From JAMZMI01 sp049115715 (GTDB lineage: Bacteria > Bacteroidota > Bacteroidia > Cytophagales > Cyclobacteriaceae): a stretch of 64,000 nt of DNA. Shown piece by piece: positions 26,895 to 34,145 of this stretch. Every line of letters starts with the position of its first letter. The first letter of the stretch is position 1. The notes under the pieces are model-generated. The model searched no databases. It worked only from the letters and a program-made list of their open reading frames with translations, and was not told the DNA's origin. The position numbers and the translations under genes were made by a program. Location: assembly GCA_049115715.1 (NCBI GenBank), contig JAGDZQ010000013.1, positions 62,001 to 126,000 of the forward strand, written 5' to 3'.

Positions 26895-27806
26895 CTATTT
26901 GAACATAGCTGCATAAGCCTTTGGCATCTTCTTAATGGACTTGATCTGAATGCCTTTGTAGTAAGATTCTGCTCCTTCTGACTGAATTTGAATTTTACCT
27001 GAATCGATCGTCTGAGGTTTACCATCAATATCCATTCTTGCATTTTTAAGAATGTTGACAACTTTTCCGTTCACAACATGAATGCTCTTATCTCCAAATG
27101 TGATGATTTCTAATTCATTCCATTCACCATGCTTAGCTTCCTCAAGACCACTTTGACTACAGCGACCGGACTCATAATCTTCCCATTTAAAAGTGTACCA
27201 CTTCCCTTTTGGATTGAACTTGAATCCTGCTCTACCATTATCGTTTTCTTTTCTGTCCGCGGGTATATCTGCATATACCCCTGCTATAGAGATAAAATCT
27301 CCAATATCACCCTCCTGCACCTGATATTCCAATGAAGCCATCCACACATTCCAAAAAGCTCCATGAGGGTCTTGACAATGATAAAGAATACCATTGTCTC
27401 TAAGAGCGTTTAGACGCGGCTCCCATTTTTGGTCTCCCCATTTGAAATACATTTTCAAATGGTAGTTACTGTAGCTACTCAGTGTGGTCAACCCCCCGTA
27501 GATTTCACCGGTAATTTTCAAAATGGTTTCTCCCTCTTCTTCTATTGTAGTAAATACACTTTTAGGATCATTGTTCAAACCCATAGGAGTTCCTTCATGT
27601 ACATTATCACTTTTCTCTACTTCCTCTGGTAAATCCACAGAAGTATGCGGAATACCCATAAATACTTCCCATTGACTCAGGTCTGAATCCAGCAGTGATG
27701 TCCAGCCCTTTTTCTTGCTTTGAGCTGTACTCTGAAAACTTACAATGAAGAGAGTCATGGTAGCGAATACCAAAAGAAGAGAGTACTTTGAAACTCCTGA
27801 TTTCAT
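26895..27806 (-). CDS. DUF1080 (3-keto-disaccharide hydrolase-like) protein
   Basis: A 303-residue exported protein (signal YSLLLVFATMTLFIVSFQSTAQ). It carries one DUF1080 lectin-like domain: GWTSLLDSDLSQWEV, a long insert, NYHLKMYFKWGD, DNGILYHCQDPHGAFWNVWMASLEYQVQEGDIGDF, KHGEWNELEIITFGDKSIHVVNGKVV, and the terminal GKIQIQSEGAESYYKGIQIKSI. The His- and Glu-rich middle is typical of the active-site face in the family. It is the last gene of the mutarotase-importer-lactonase operon, which suggests that its product or substrate contains the sugar handled by that pathway. No Gfo/Idh/MocA gene is in this operon; those at 4587-7108 may supply the oxidation step. Confidence 0.82.
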   Translation of the reverse strand: MKSGVSKYSLLLVFATMTLFIVSFQSTAQSKKKGWTSLLDSDLSQWEVFMGIPHTSVDLPEEVEKSDNVHEGTPMGLNNDPKSVFTTIEEEGETILKITGEIYGGLTTLSSYSNYHLKMYFKWGDQKWEPRLNALRDNGILYHCQDPHGAFWNVWMASLEYQVQEGDIGDFISIAGVYADIPADRKENDNGRAGFKFNPKGKWYTFKWEDYESGRCSQSGLEEAKHGEWNELEIITFGDKSIHVVNGKVVNILKNARMDIDGKPQTIDSGKIQIQSEGAESYYKGIQIKSIKKMPKAYAAMFK

Positions 27807-27815
27807 ATTATTCTG

Positions 27816-28151
27816 TTATAATTTAAAAATTTGATCCATTAATATCCACTTCTCCCCTTTAGGAGCCCATGGCAACTCTTGCTGATAATCCCACATCAAA
27901 TCTTCCCATTTCTGAACTTCAGAATTCTCGGCATCCATCTTAGACTTTTCTTCAAAGCTAAAAGTGTCATCTACTTCCATTATCATGAATAACCGATTCC
28001 CAGTTAGAAATATCTGCATATCCATAACTCCTGCATCCTTAATACTTTTCGTAATTGCAGGCCATGCCTTTCCTTCCTCGTGATGTGCTTTGTATTCTTC
28101 GATCAGCGCAGGATCATCTTTTAGATCGCACGCCATGCAAAACCTCCTCAT
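27816..28151 (-). CDS. L-rhamnose/L-fucose-type mutarotase (RhaM family)
   Basis: A 111-residue protein of the RhaM/DUF718 family, close to the usual length of about 105. It carries the family pattern RFCMACDLKDDPALIEEYKAHHEEGKAWPAI, AGVMDMQIFLTGNRLFMIMEVDD and a C-terminal EDLMWDYQQELPWAPKGEKWILMDQIFKL. Family members interconvert alpha and beta anomers of L-rhamnose or L-fucose. L-galactose has the same ring configuration as L-fucose, so use on L-galactose in this cluster is reasonable inference. Four-base gap to the aldo/keto reductase gene, so part of the reverse-strand operon. Confidence 0.87.
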   Translation of the reverse strand: MRRFCMACDLKDDPALIEEYKAHHEEGKAWPAITKSIKDAGVMDMQIFLTGNRLFMIMEVDDTFSFEEKSKMDAENSEVQKWEDLMWDYQQELPWAPKGEKWILMDQIFKL

Positions 28152-28155
28152 AAAA

Positions 28156-29121
28156 TCAATAGTGCTTAAAAATTATTTGTGTTACATCATTGAACAGCTC
28201 TTCAGACAATGGCCCTTGCTCCCAGTCACTAAGCGTTCTTTTTATTTGATCAATATTCTTGGCCCCCGCAACAATTCGATCAGCCTCCGCGATACCAAAC
28301 GCATAGCGCTGTGCCAATACTGAAAAACTCATGTTATTCTCCTCTGCTAACTTCTGGATATCTTCTGCCACTGAGATGTCACGTTTCTGAAGCCAATCTG
28401 ATTCTTGATCAAAGTTTTCCTTATAAGTAGATAATCGATTGCCCATTAAACCGAAATGCAGGATCGAAGCATTATAGTAAGCTAAACCTTGCTCTTTTAT
28501 AAATGACACGTCATCTCTAAAAGCATCCAAATTGCACGCATTCATTTTCAGAAACCCCGAAATCACCTCGAACTTTCCTTTTCCCATATGGGGTCTAAAG
28601 TTATCCGTAAGATTTCCCCCTATACCTATTTTGTTAATTAGCCCCTCCTCTTTGAATTGAACAAGGACGTCCAGAATTCTTGGAATCTCTTCCTTTTCCA
28701 CTAATTGTGGCTCATGCAAGAAAAGCAAATCCACATGATCGACTCCAATGGTTTTGAGGCTATTTTCCACAGACCTTCTCATCCCATCGGATGAGTAATC
28801 AAGTTTGAATTCATGGGCTGAAGCTGCCTTCAACCTTCCCACCTTTGTACTTACAAATGGTCGCGCTCCCGTCCATTCTCTTAGTGCGCCTCCAAGTACG
28901 CTTTCCGCTTCGGAGTACGAAGGAGCTGTATCAAAAGCTCCTACTCCCACCTCTAAGGCATATAAAATTGCATCTATTGACTCGTGCGTTTGAACTCCTC
29001 CCCAAACTCCTCCTAACCCAGAAGTCCCTAAAACAAGCCTTGGGCCGTTTTCGAACTTTGGACTCTTCTTATAATCCGATGAATAAGATGGTTTATTCTC
29101 TACAATGTTATCCGTGTTCAC
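28156..29121 (-). CDS. Aldo/keto reductase, likely L-galactose (L-fucose) 1-dehydrogenase
   Basis: A 321-residue AKR barrel. Catalytic tetrad residues are visible: Asp and Tyr in AFDTAPSYSEAE, Lys in VSTKVGR and His in LLFLHEPQ. The C-terminal cofactor-binding loop is IVAGAKNIDQIKRTL. The branch resembles L-fucose/D-threo-aldose 1-dehydrogenases and plant-type L-galactose dehydrogenases, which oxidise the C1 hydroxyl to a lactone using NAD(P). Its neighbours are a mutarotase, a FucP-type importer and a lactonase, the exact set expected for an oxidative aldose pathway. Sugar choice (L-galactose versus L-fucose) rests on the downstream LgoD/UxaB/UxaA genes. Confidence 0.85.
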   Translation of the reverse strand: MNTDNIVENKPSYSSDYKKSPKFENGPRLVLGTSGLGGVWGGVQTHESIDAILYALEVGVGAFDTAPSYSEAESVLGGALREWTGARPFVSTKVGRLKAASAHEFKLDYSSDGMRRSVENSLKTIGVDHVDLLFLHEPQLVEKEEIPRILDVLVQFKEEGLINKIGIGGNLTDNFRPHMGKGKFEVISGFLKMNACNLDAFRDDVSFIKEQGLAYYNASILHFGLMGNRLSTYKENFDQESDWLQKRDISVAEDIQKLAEENNMSFSVLAQRYAFGIAEADRIVAGAKNIDQIKRTLSDWEQGPLSEELFNDVTQIIFKHY

Positions 29122-29151
29122 TTTATATTTTCAATTAAATCTTTACGTTAG

Positions 29152-30483
29152 TTATTTAGTGGCTTTATTGGCATAGGCACCATAGGCAGCAACAGCAAGC
29201 AGACAGATCAACGGCAACACGAAAGAAAAATGTATTTCCGTAATGCCTCCAACGATCACATCTCCAAATATTTCTTCTCCATTTACGGTATCCCCAAAAT
29301 CCATTACCCAAGCTTGTATCTTAGGCAACAATGCTCCTCCTACTATGGCCATTATCAGTCCTGAAGATGCGAGTTTGGCCTCTTCACCCATGTCTTTTAA
29401 TGCAAGTCCGTATATAGTTGGGAACATGATTGACATAAATACTGATACAAGGACTAGAAATATCAAGCTACTTAAGCCGGAAGAAAATATAACTCCCGAG
29501 CACATCAAAGCGGCAGCTAATCCAAATATCATCAGCATTTGAGCTGGCTTGAACTTCTGCATCAAAGCGGTTCCAATGAAACGAGTTGAAACAAAAGATA
29601 TCATGGCTGCTATATTCCACCAGGTTGCATCCACTCCCAAGCCTTGTGAATCGTTTAAGTATTCCACTAATTGGAAAATAGCTGTCCAGCACATAATCTG
29701 TGCCCCTACATAAAACGTTTGCGCCAAGACACCAGGTAGGTAGTTTCTGTTTTTGAATATTCGACTTACAGACTCACGTATAGATAGGTGATCTCCCATA
29801 ACCATACTTGGTATTTTGGTACGCCAAATCACAATAAATACCAATGCTACAAACAGGCCCACTGCAACATAGGGGACACTGATTACGCCTAAATCAAAAG
29901 CCTTAATTTCAGCAGCTTTTTCAGCACCCAGTGCAATTATCTCCTCACTACTATCATAATCCGCAGAGAGTATACGATCCAGAACCAAAAACTTCGCTAC
30001 CAGCATACCCGTCAATGAACCAATTGGATTAAAAGATTGAGCCAGATTAAGCCTGCGTGTTGCTGTTTCGGGGCTTCCCATAGAAAGTATGAGTGGATTG
30101 GAAGTAGTTTCCAAAAACCCAAGACCACAAGTAATGACAAAAAGAGAAATCAGGAAGTAGGTATAAGAACCATTTTCCGCCGCAGGGTAAAACAACATTG
30201 CTCCTATTGCGTACAGCGCCAGTCCTAATAAAATACCTGTTTTGTAACTAAATTTTCTAATAAATAAGGCTGCTGGAATCGCCATCACTCCGTACCCAAA
30301 GTAAAAAGCAAATTGCACATTATAGGCCTCTTTGTTAGAAAGGATCATGACCTTCTTAAATGCGGCAACCATAGGGTTGGTCAGATCATTGGCAAAACCC
30401 CACAATGCAAAAATGGAAGTTGCTGCAATAAATGGGATAAGTAGCTCCTTAGAAACTACGGGGTTTTTCTTTAATTCACTCAT
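29152..30483 (-). CDS. fucP: FucP-type sugar:H+ symporter (MFS)
   Basis: A 443-residue inner-membrane protein with about 12 membrane helices. Motifs match L-fucose permease: FALWGFANDLTNPM, with the proton-linked Asp in helix 1, GFLETTSNPLI, with the conserved Glu in helix 4, and RLNLAQSFNPIGSLTG in helix 5. E. coli FucP is known to carry L-fucose and also L-galactose, consistent with the pathway here. Central gene of the reverse-strand operon between the lactonase and the aldo/keto reductase. Confidence 0.88.
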   Translation of the reverse strand: MSELKKNPVVSKELLIPFIAATSIFALWGFANDLTNPMVAAFKKVMILSNKEAYNVQFAFYFGYGVMAIPAALFIRKFSYKTGILLGLALYAIGAMLFYPAAENGSYTYFLISLFVITCGLGFLETTSNPLILSMGSPETATRRLNLAQSFNPIGSLTGMLVAKFLVLDRILSADYDSSEEIIALGAEKAAEIKAFDLGVISVPYVAVGLFVALVFIVIWRTKIPSMVMGDHLSIRESVSRIFKNRNYLPGVLAQTFYVGAQIMCWTAIFQLVEYLNDSQGLGVDATWWNIAAMISFVSTRFIGTALMQKFKPAQMLMIFGLAAALMCSGVIFSSGLSSLIFLVLVSVFMSIMFPTIYGLALKDMGEEAKLASSGLIMAIVGGALLPKIQAWVMDFGDTVNGEEIFGDVIVGGITEIHFSFVLPLICLLAVAAYGAYANKATK

Positions 30484-30514
30484 GATTAGGATAGGTTATT
30501 CTATTGTTTTTTTG

Positions 30515-31351
30515 TCAATCTTTAAGGGAATAAAAGCTACCAGCATTCTCACCCATTACTTTATTTTTCTCTAACTTGGAAAAGCCAGATATGTAAGTAT
30601 CCAAAACAGATTTCATCATTTTATAATCTGCTGCAAGTAAACAAACTGGCCAGTCAGACCCAAACATTATTCTGTCTGTTCCAAAATTTTCAAACACAAT
30701 ATCGAGATATGGAATCAAATCTTCTGTTTTCCAGAATTCCCAGTCTGCCTCAGTCACCATACCACTCACCTTGCAATATACGTTTTGACACTCTCCCAAT
30801 GCTTTTATATGCTTTGCCCAATCATCTACGGAACCTAACTTTATATCTGGTTTTGCTATATGATCTAGAACAAACTTCATATTCGGAAAGGCACGAGCCA
30901 GTTCCACAGTCGCCGGCAGTTGATGATGAAAAATCAGTATATCGTAAGTAAAGTTATACCGATGGAGCAGCGAGATTCCTTTTTGAAAATCTGAACCAAG
31001 CATAAAATTTGGATCTGGTTCATCCTGAACCACATGTCTAAACCCTTTCAGCTTATCAAATTGAGAATAATGCTCCAATCGTTTTTCAAGATCATTAGAC
31101 TTCAAATCAACCCATCCAACCACTCCGCCTATGAAAGCATATTTTTCAGCAAGGCTTAACAGAAAATCAGTCTCAGCTTCTGTCTGATCTGCCTGTACCG
31201 CCACACACTGATCAACATGATTTTCCTCATAGATTGGGAGGAGATTTTGAGGTAGAAAATCACGTTGTATGACTTTCATATCATCCGAAATCCAACTATG
31301 TTTCACTGGCTCATAGTTCCAAAAATGCTGATGCGCATCTACTACTTTCAT
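30515..31351 (-). CDS. Amidohydrolase-2 family aldonolactonase
   Basis: A 278-residue COG3618-type metal-dependent hydrolase. The ATG at 31351 is used because it begins directly at the first strand, MKVVDAHQHFWNYE, with the H-x-H metal motif; the frame extends to an ATG at 31375. Other motifs are VVGWVDL, KGFRHVVQDEPDPNFM, FVLDHIAKPDI (metal His), and the C-terminal IMFGSDWPVCLL (metal/base Asp). Known members hydrolyse L-fuconolactone, L-rhamnonolactone or galactonolactones. Placed first in the operon with the importer and aldose dehydrogenase, it should open the L-galactono-lactone to L-galactonate. Confidence 0.87.
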   Translation of the reverse strand: MKVVDAHQHFWNYEPVKHSWISDDMKVIQRDFLPQNLLPIYEENHVDQCVAVQADQTEAETDFLLSLAEKYAFIGGVVGWVDLKSNDLEKRLEHYSQFDKLKGFRHVVQDEPDPNFMLGSDFQKGISLLHRYNFTYDILIFHHQLPATVELARAFPNMKFVLDHIAKPDIKLGSVDDWAKHIKALGECQNVYCKVSGMVTEADWEFWKTEDLIPYLDIVFENFGTDRIMFGSDWPVCLLAADYKMMKSVLDTYISGFSKLEKNKVMGENAGSFYSLKD

Positions 31352-31420
31352 TTTTATAAGGCTAGGTTTTCCCAATTAACAGCTTAGACAAGTTTACTCA
31401 CTTGTTGCATGGCAAATACG

Positions 31421-31434
31421 AGCAAACGTTTTAC
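31421..31434. promoter_or_regulatory. Candidate LacI-family operator
   Basis: AGCAAACGTTTTAC contains the 8-bp palindrome AAACGTTT with the central CG typical of LacI-family sites. It lies in the 128-bp divergent region between the lactonase-fucP operon and the LgoD-like gene, overlapping the upstream part of the putative lgoD promoter, so one bound repressor could control both directions. Confidence 0.45.
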
Positions 31435-31436
31435 CA

Positions 31437-31465
31437 TTGCGGTGATAAAAGTACATTTACTTTCG
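31437..31465 (+). promoter_or_regulatory. Putative promoter of the LgoD-like gene
   Basis: TTG at 31437-31439, an 18-base spacer and TACTTTCG at 31458-31465 (one mismatch to TAnnTTTG). The start codon follows only 15 bases after the -7 box, implying a very short leader. Confidence 0.4.
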
Positions 31466-31479
31466 TATAAAATATTACA

Positions 31480-32493
31480 ATGAAATACATAGTCTGCGAA
31501 GAACCCAATCAGTTTTTATTAAAAGAGAAAGAAGCACCGCAAAAAAAGGATGGAGAGGCATTACTGGCTGTGCGCCGAGTTGGGATTTGTGGAACAGATT
31601 TACACGCATTTAAAGGCAATCAACCTTTTTTTTCTTATCCAAGAATCCTGGGGCATGAACTCGCTACTGAGGTTGTAGAAGTAGGTGATAATAAAGAAAG
31701 CGTTAAGGCAGGTGATAAGGTAGTAATCATGCCATATATCAATTGTCAAGAATGTGATGCTTGTCTCGCAGGAAAATCGAACTGCTGTCAAAAAATACAG
31801 GTTTTTGGCGTTCACGCTGACGGAGGGATGCAGGAGCAAATAACACTTCCAACCCGATTGCTTATTCCTGCAAACGACCTTACACTTGATCAGATTGCCA
31901 TTGTTGAGCCGCTAGCCATTGGAGCTCATGCAATAAGGAGAGCGCAAGTAAAAAAAGGAGATACTGTTGTAGTAGCTGGTTGTGGACCTATAGGAATCGG
32001 AATCATTCAGCTAGCCAAGTATCTGGGTGCTGAAGTAATCGCAATCGACATCAACGATCACAGATTAGAGATGGTCAAAAAACAGTTTGGGGCGGACCAT
32101 GCTGTTAACGCCTTGCAAGATCCTGCGGCTCAAATTGAAAAAATAACAAACGGTCACCTTGCTCAGCATGTAATTGACGCTACAGGAAGCAAAAGAGCTA
32201 TAGAGGGTGGAACTGACTACATGAGACACGGTGGAAATTATGTATTAGTTGGATTGTTCAAGGGAGATCTTTCATTTACTCACCCAAAGATTCATGCCAA
32301 AGAAACTACGCTTATGTGCAGCAGAAATGCCACTATGGAGGATTTTGAATTTGTCATGAAAGTACTTCGCGAAGACAAATTCAATACATCCGCTTATATA
32401 ACAAGCAATGTGAGTTTTGATAAGATACTGACCGATTTTGACAGTTGGGCCAGTCCAGAGTCAAAAGAGATCAAAGTTGTAGCATCTGTGTAG
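31480..32493 (+). CDS. lgoD: L-galactonate 5-dehydrogenase-like Zn alcohol dehydrogenase
   Basis: A 337-residue medium-chain dehydrogenase. Catalytic Zn motif VGICGTDLHAFKGNQPFFSYPRILGHE; structural Zn Cys cluster CQECDACLAGKSNCC; Rossmann GCGPIGIGIIQLAK. The GNQPFFSYPR stretch and the HGGNYVLVGLFKGDLSF and KETTLMCSRNAT segments closely match E. coli LgoD/YjjN as I recall it, which oxidises L-galactonate to D-tagaturonate. This supplies the substrate for UxaB. The gene stands alone, divergent from the lactonase operon, and ends at a shared terminator. Confidence is high for the family and good for the substrate, because UxaB and UxaA are adjacent and no uronate isomerase is seen. Confidence 0.85.
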   Translation: MKYIVCEEPNQFLLKEKEAPQKKDGEALLAVRRVGICGTDLHAFKGNQPFFSYPRILGHELATEVVEVGDNKESVKAGDKVVIMPYINCQECDACLAGKSNCCQKIQVFGVHADGGMQEQITLPTRLLIPANDLTLDQIAIVEPLAIGAHAIRRAQVKKGDTVVVAGCGPIGIGIIQLAKYLGAEVIAIDINDHRLEMVKKQFGADHAVNALQDPAAQIEKITNGHLAQHVIDATGSKRAIEGGTDYMRHGGNYVLVGLFKGDLSFTHPKIHAKETTLMCSRNATMEDFEFVMKVLREDKFNTSAYITSNVSFDKILTDFDSWASPESKEIKVVASV

Positions 32494-32518
32494 ATCGCAA
32501 AAGAATTTCAAATATAAG

Positions 32519-32547
32519 AAGGGCTCAAAATTGAGCCCTTTCTTTTT
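32519..32547. terminator. Bidirectional terminator between lgoD-like and tonB genes
   Basis: 10-bp perfect stem (AAGGGCTCAA / TTGAGCCCTT), 2-base nominal loop and a T-rich tail, between convergent genes; it touches the stop codon of the TonB gene. Confidence 0.85.
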
Positions 32548-33229
32548 AGTTCAGTTTGAAATTAACTGGAATCGTGCGTTTCACTCGAACAGGGACACCT
32601 CTTTGCTTCCCTGGATTCCATTTTGGAGAATTAAGAAGTACACGAATGGCTTCTTGATCACAGCCCATTCCGATTCCTCTTAGGAGTTTTACATCTGAAA
32701 TAGAGCCATCTTTATTTATAATAAATTCTAGATAGACGACACCTTCCGCTCCCACGGTTTTAGCTGACTTTGGATATTTTATTTTTTTCGCCATGTATTG
32801 GAGAAAAGCAATATCTCCTCCGGGGAATGAAGGCATTGACTCTACGATTATAAAGGTTTTTTCAGGCACTTCAATAGAAGGAGCATCATCGTATTCTGTG
32901 TCTATATCAATATCTATAATCTCCGTCTTCCCTTCTTTTTTGGGCTCAATTTTATTCTTTGTATCAACAATAATTGGCGGTTGAATCGGTTTTGGTTTTT
33001 CTGCCTTCGGTTCTATTGGTTTGGGAGGCTCAGGCTCTTCGTGATTGGTCGCTATGGGGTATTGAAATACTATAGGTTCATCTTTTGGAGTGGAGACTTC
33101 AACGGGTTCAAATTCGCTTTTCCATTCAAAAGCAACAGCTACCAACGACATAGAGATCACAAGCCCTATTGTAAAAAACAATGGAGACTTTTTTTGCAGA
33201 TCTAAATTTTCATTTTTCTTGAGTTCCAT
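32546..33229 (-). CDS. TonB-family energy transducer
   Basis: A 227-residue inner-membrane protein. It has a short cytoplasmic start, one membrane helix (PLFFTIGLVISMSLVAVAFEW), a proline/lysine/glutamate-rich periplasmic spacer (EEPEPPKPIEPKAEKPKPIQPP) and a C-terminal TonB domain (PSFPGGDIAFLQYMAKKIKYPKSAKTVGAEGVVYLEFIINKDGSISDVKLLRG...VPVNFKLN). It passes proton-motive energy to outer-membrane receptors. No ExbBD or TonB-dependent receptor genes are adjacent. Confidence 0.9.
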   Translation of the reverse strand: MELKKNENLDLQKKSPLFFTIGLVISMSLVAVAFEWKSEFEPVEVSTPKDEPIVFQYPIATNHEEPEPPKPIEPKAEKPKPIQPPIIVDTKNKIEPKKEGKTEIIDIDIDTEYDDAPSIEVPEKTFIIVESMPSFPGGDIAFLQYMAKKIKYPKSAKTVGAEGVVYLEFIINKDGSISDVKLLRGIGMGCDQEAIRVLLNSPKWNPGKQRGVPVRVKRTIPVNFKLN

Positions 33230-33268
33230 AATGTGAGGCGTTTAGTTTCATTTACAACGATAGCGCAG

Positions 33269-33291
33269 TTGCAATATTGTTGCAGCTGCAA
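33269..33291. repeat. Stacked inverted repeats between tonB and mscS-like genes
   Basis: TTGCAGCTGCAA (33280-33291) is a perfect 12-bp palindrome, and its left half also pairs with an upstream copy as TGCAA-TATTG-TTGCA (33270-33284). The region separates two divergent genes, so a shared regulator site is plausible; a hairpin is the alternative. Confidence 0.4.
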
Positions 33292-33327
33292 TGAGGTTCG
33301 GTCGTACTCCTGCTTTATCTTTACAAT

Positions 33328-33852
33328 ATGGAAATCATCGATTATTTGAAATCACAAGATAACCGGTCTCTTCAGGTACTCTTGACTATAGCTCTAGTCT
33401 TAGCATATCTTATTATTAGAAAGCTCACAGCTAGAGTTTTGCGTAAATACGGTCAGAAACGTGACTTGAGCTTATCTAGAGTCAAATACACTACTAAGTA
33501 TCTCAATTTTGTATTGTTTGTTGTATTTCTTATGCTCGGAGGTCTGGTGTGGGATATTTCATTCAAAGGCTTGTCTGTATATTTTATCTCCTTTTTCACG
33601 GTTGCGGGAATTGGACTTTTCGCTTCCTGGTCTATTTTGAGTAATCTCACAGCTGCTGTTATTTTGTTTTTTTACTTTCCTTATAAGATTGGTTCGAAAA
33701 TCAGAATTGTAGATGGGGATAACTCAATCGAAGGATTGGTTTACGATTTGACCCTGTTTTCTATTTTCATCAAAAACGCTGAAGGGCAAATCGTTACCTA
33801 CCCAAATAGCGTGGCTTTACAAAAAGCCATAGTCATAATATCAGATTCTTAA
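33328..33852 (+). CDS. Small MscS-family mechanosensitive channel protein
   Basis: A 174-residue membrane protein with three helices (LQVLLTIALVLAYLII, YLNFVLFVVFLMLGGLVWD, LSVYFISFFTVAGIGLFASWSILSNLTAAVILF). The last is the MscS pore-helix region, followed by the start of the beta domain (YKIGSKIRIVDGDNSIEGLVYDLTLFSIFIKNAEGQIVTYPNS). It ends soon after, without the alpha/beta C-terminal cage of full MscS, so it is a minimal channel form. Divergent from the TonB gene. Confidence 0.82.
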   Translation: MEIIDYLKSQDNRSLQVLLTIALVLAYLIIRKLTARVLRKYGQKRDLSLSRVKYTTKYLNFVLFVVFLMLGGLVWDISFKGLSVYFISFFTVAGIGLFASWSILSNLTAAVILFFYFPYKIGSKIRIVDGDNSIEGLVYDLTLFSIFIKNAEGQIVTYPNSVALQKAIVIISDS

Positions 33853-33923
33853 ATGAAAAAATTTTTTACTTGGCGGGAGCTTTTGTAAATTGTTGGGTGT
33901 TTGACTCCTAAATAAATATCTCA

Positions 33924-34088
33924 ATGAAAGAAGAAATTGAAAATGAAATCAAATCCTTAGAAGGTCAATTGACCGGCGATATGTTTGCTGACATGGATTT
34001 GAAAGACAAAATTCACAACCTCAAAATGAAATTAAATGGCACGCGACCAATCAATAGTGAGATTGAATGCGTGGGTTGTGGCAGTTAA
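33924..34088 (+). CDS. 54-residue conserved-looking small protein ending CVGCGS
   Basis: A short frame, ATG at 33924 and TAA at 34086-34088, encoding a highly charged helical N-terminus (KEEIENEIKSLEGQLTGDM, DLKDKIHNLKMKLNG) and a C-terminus ECVGCGS. The composition, the clean start and the strong terminator at 34110 directly after it argue for a real gene. Similar short proteins with a terminal Cys-x-x-Cys-Gly-Ser seem familiar from Bacteroidota genomes, but I know of no function. The two Cys could bind metal or form a redox pair. Confidence 0.7.
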   Translation: MKEEIENEIKSLEGQLTGDMFADMDLKDKIHNLKMKLNGTRPINSEIECVGCGS

Positions 34089-34109
34089 TATTGAGATATA
34101 AATCACCAG

Positions 34110-34142
34110 AAGGCTGTTTCTTTGGATTCAGCCTTTTTTTTT
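34110..34142. terminator. Terminator after small CVGCGS gene
   Basis: 7-bp stem (AAGGCTG / CAGCCTT) with a 12-base loop followed by a run of nine T; it also lies just beyond the stop of the convergent gene at 34146. Confidence 0.8.
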
Positions 34143-34145
34143 GTT

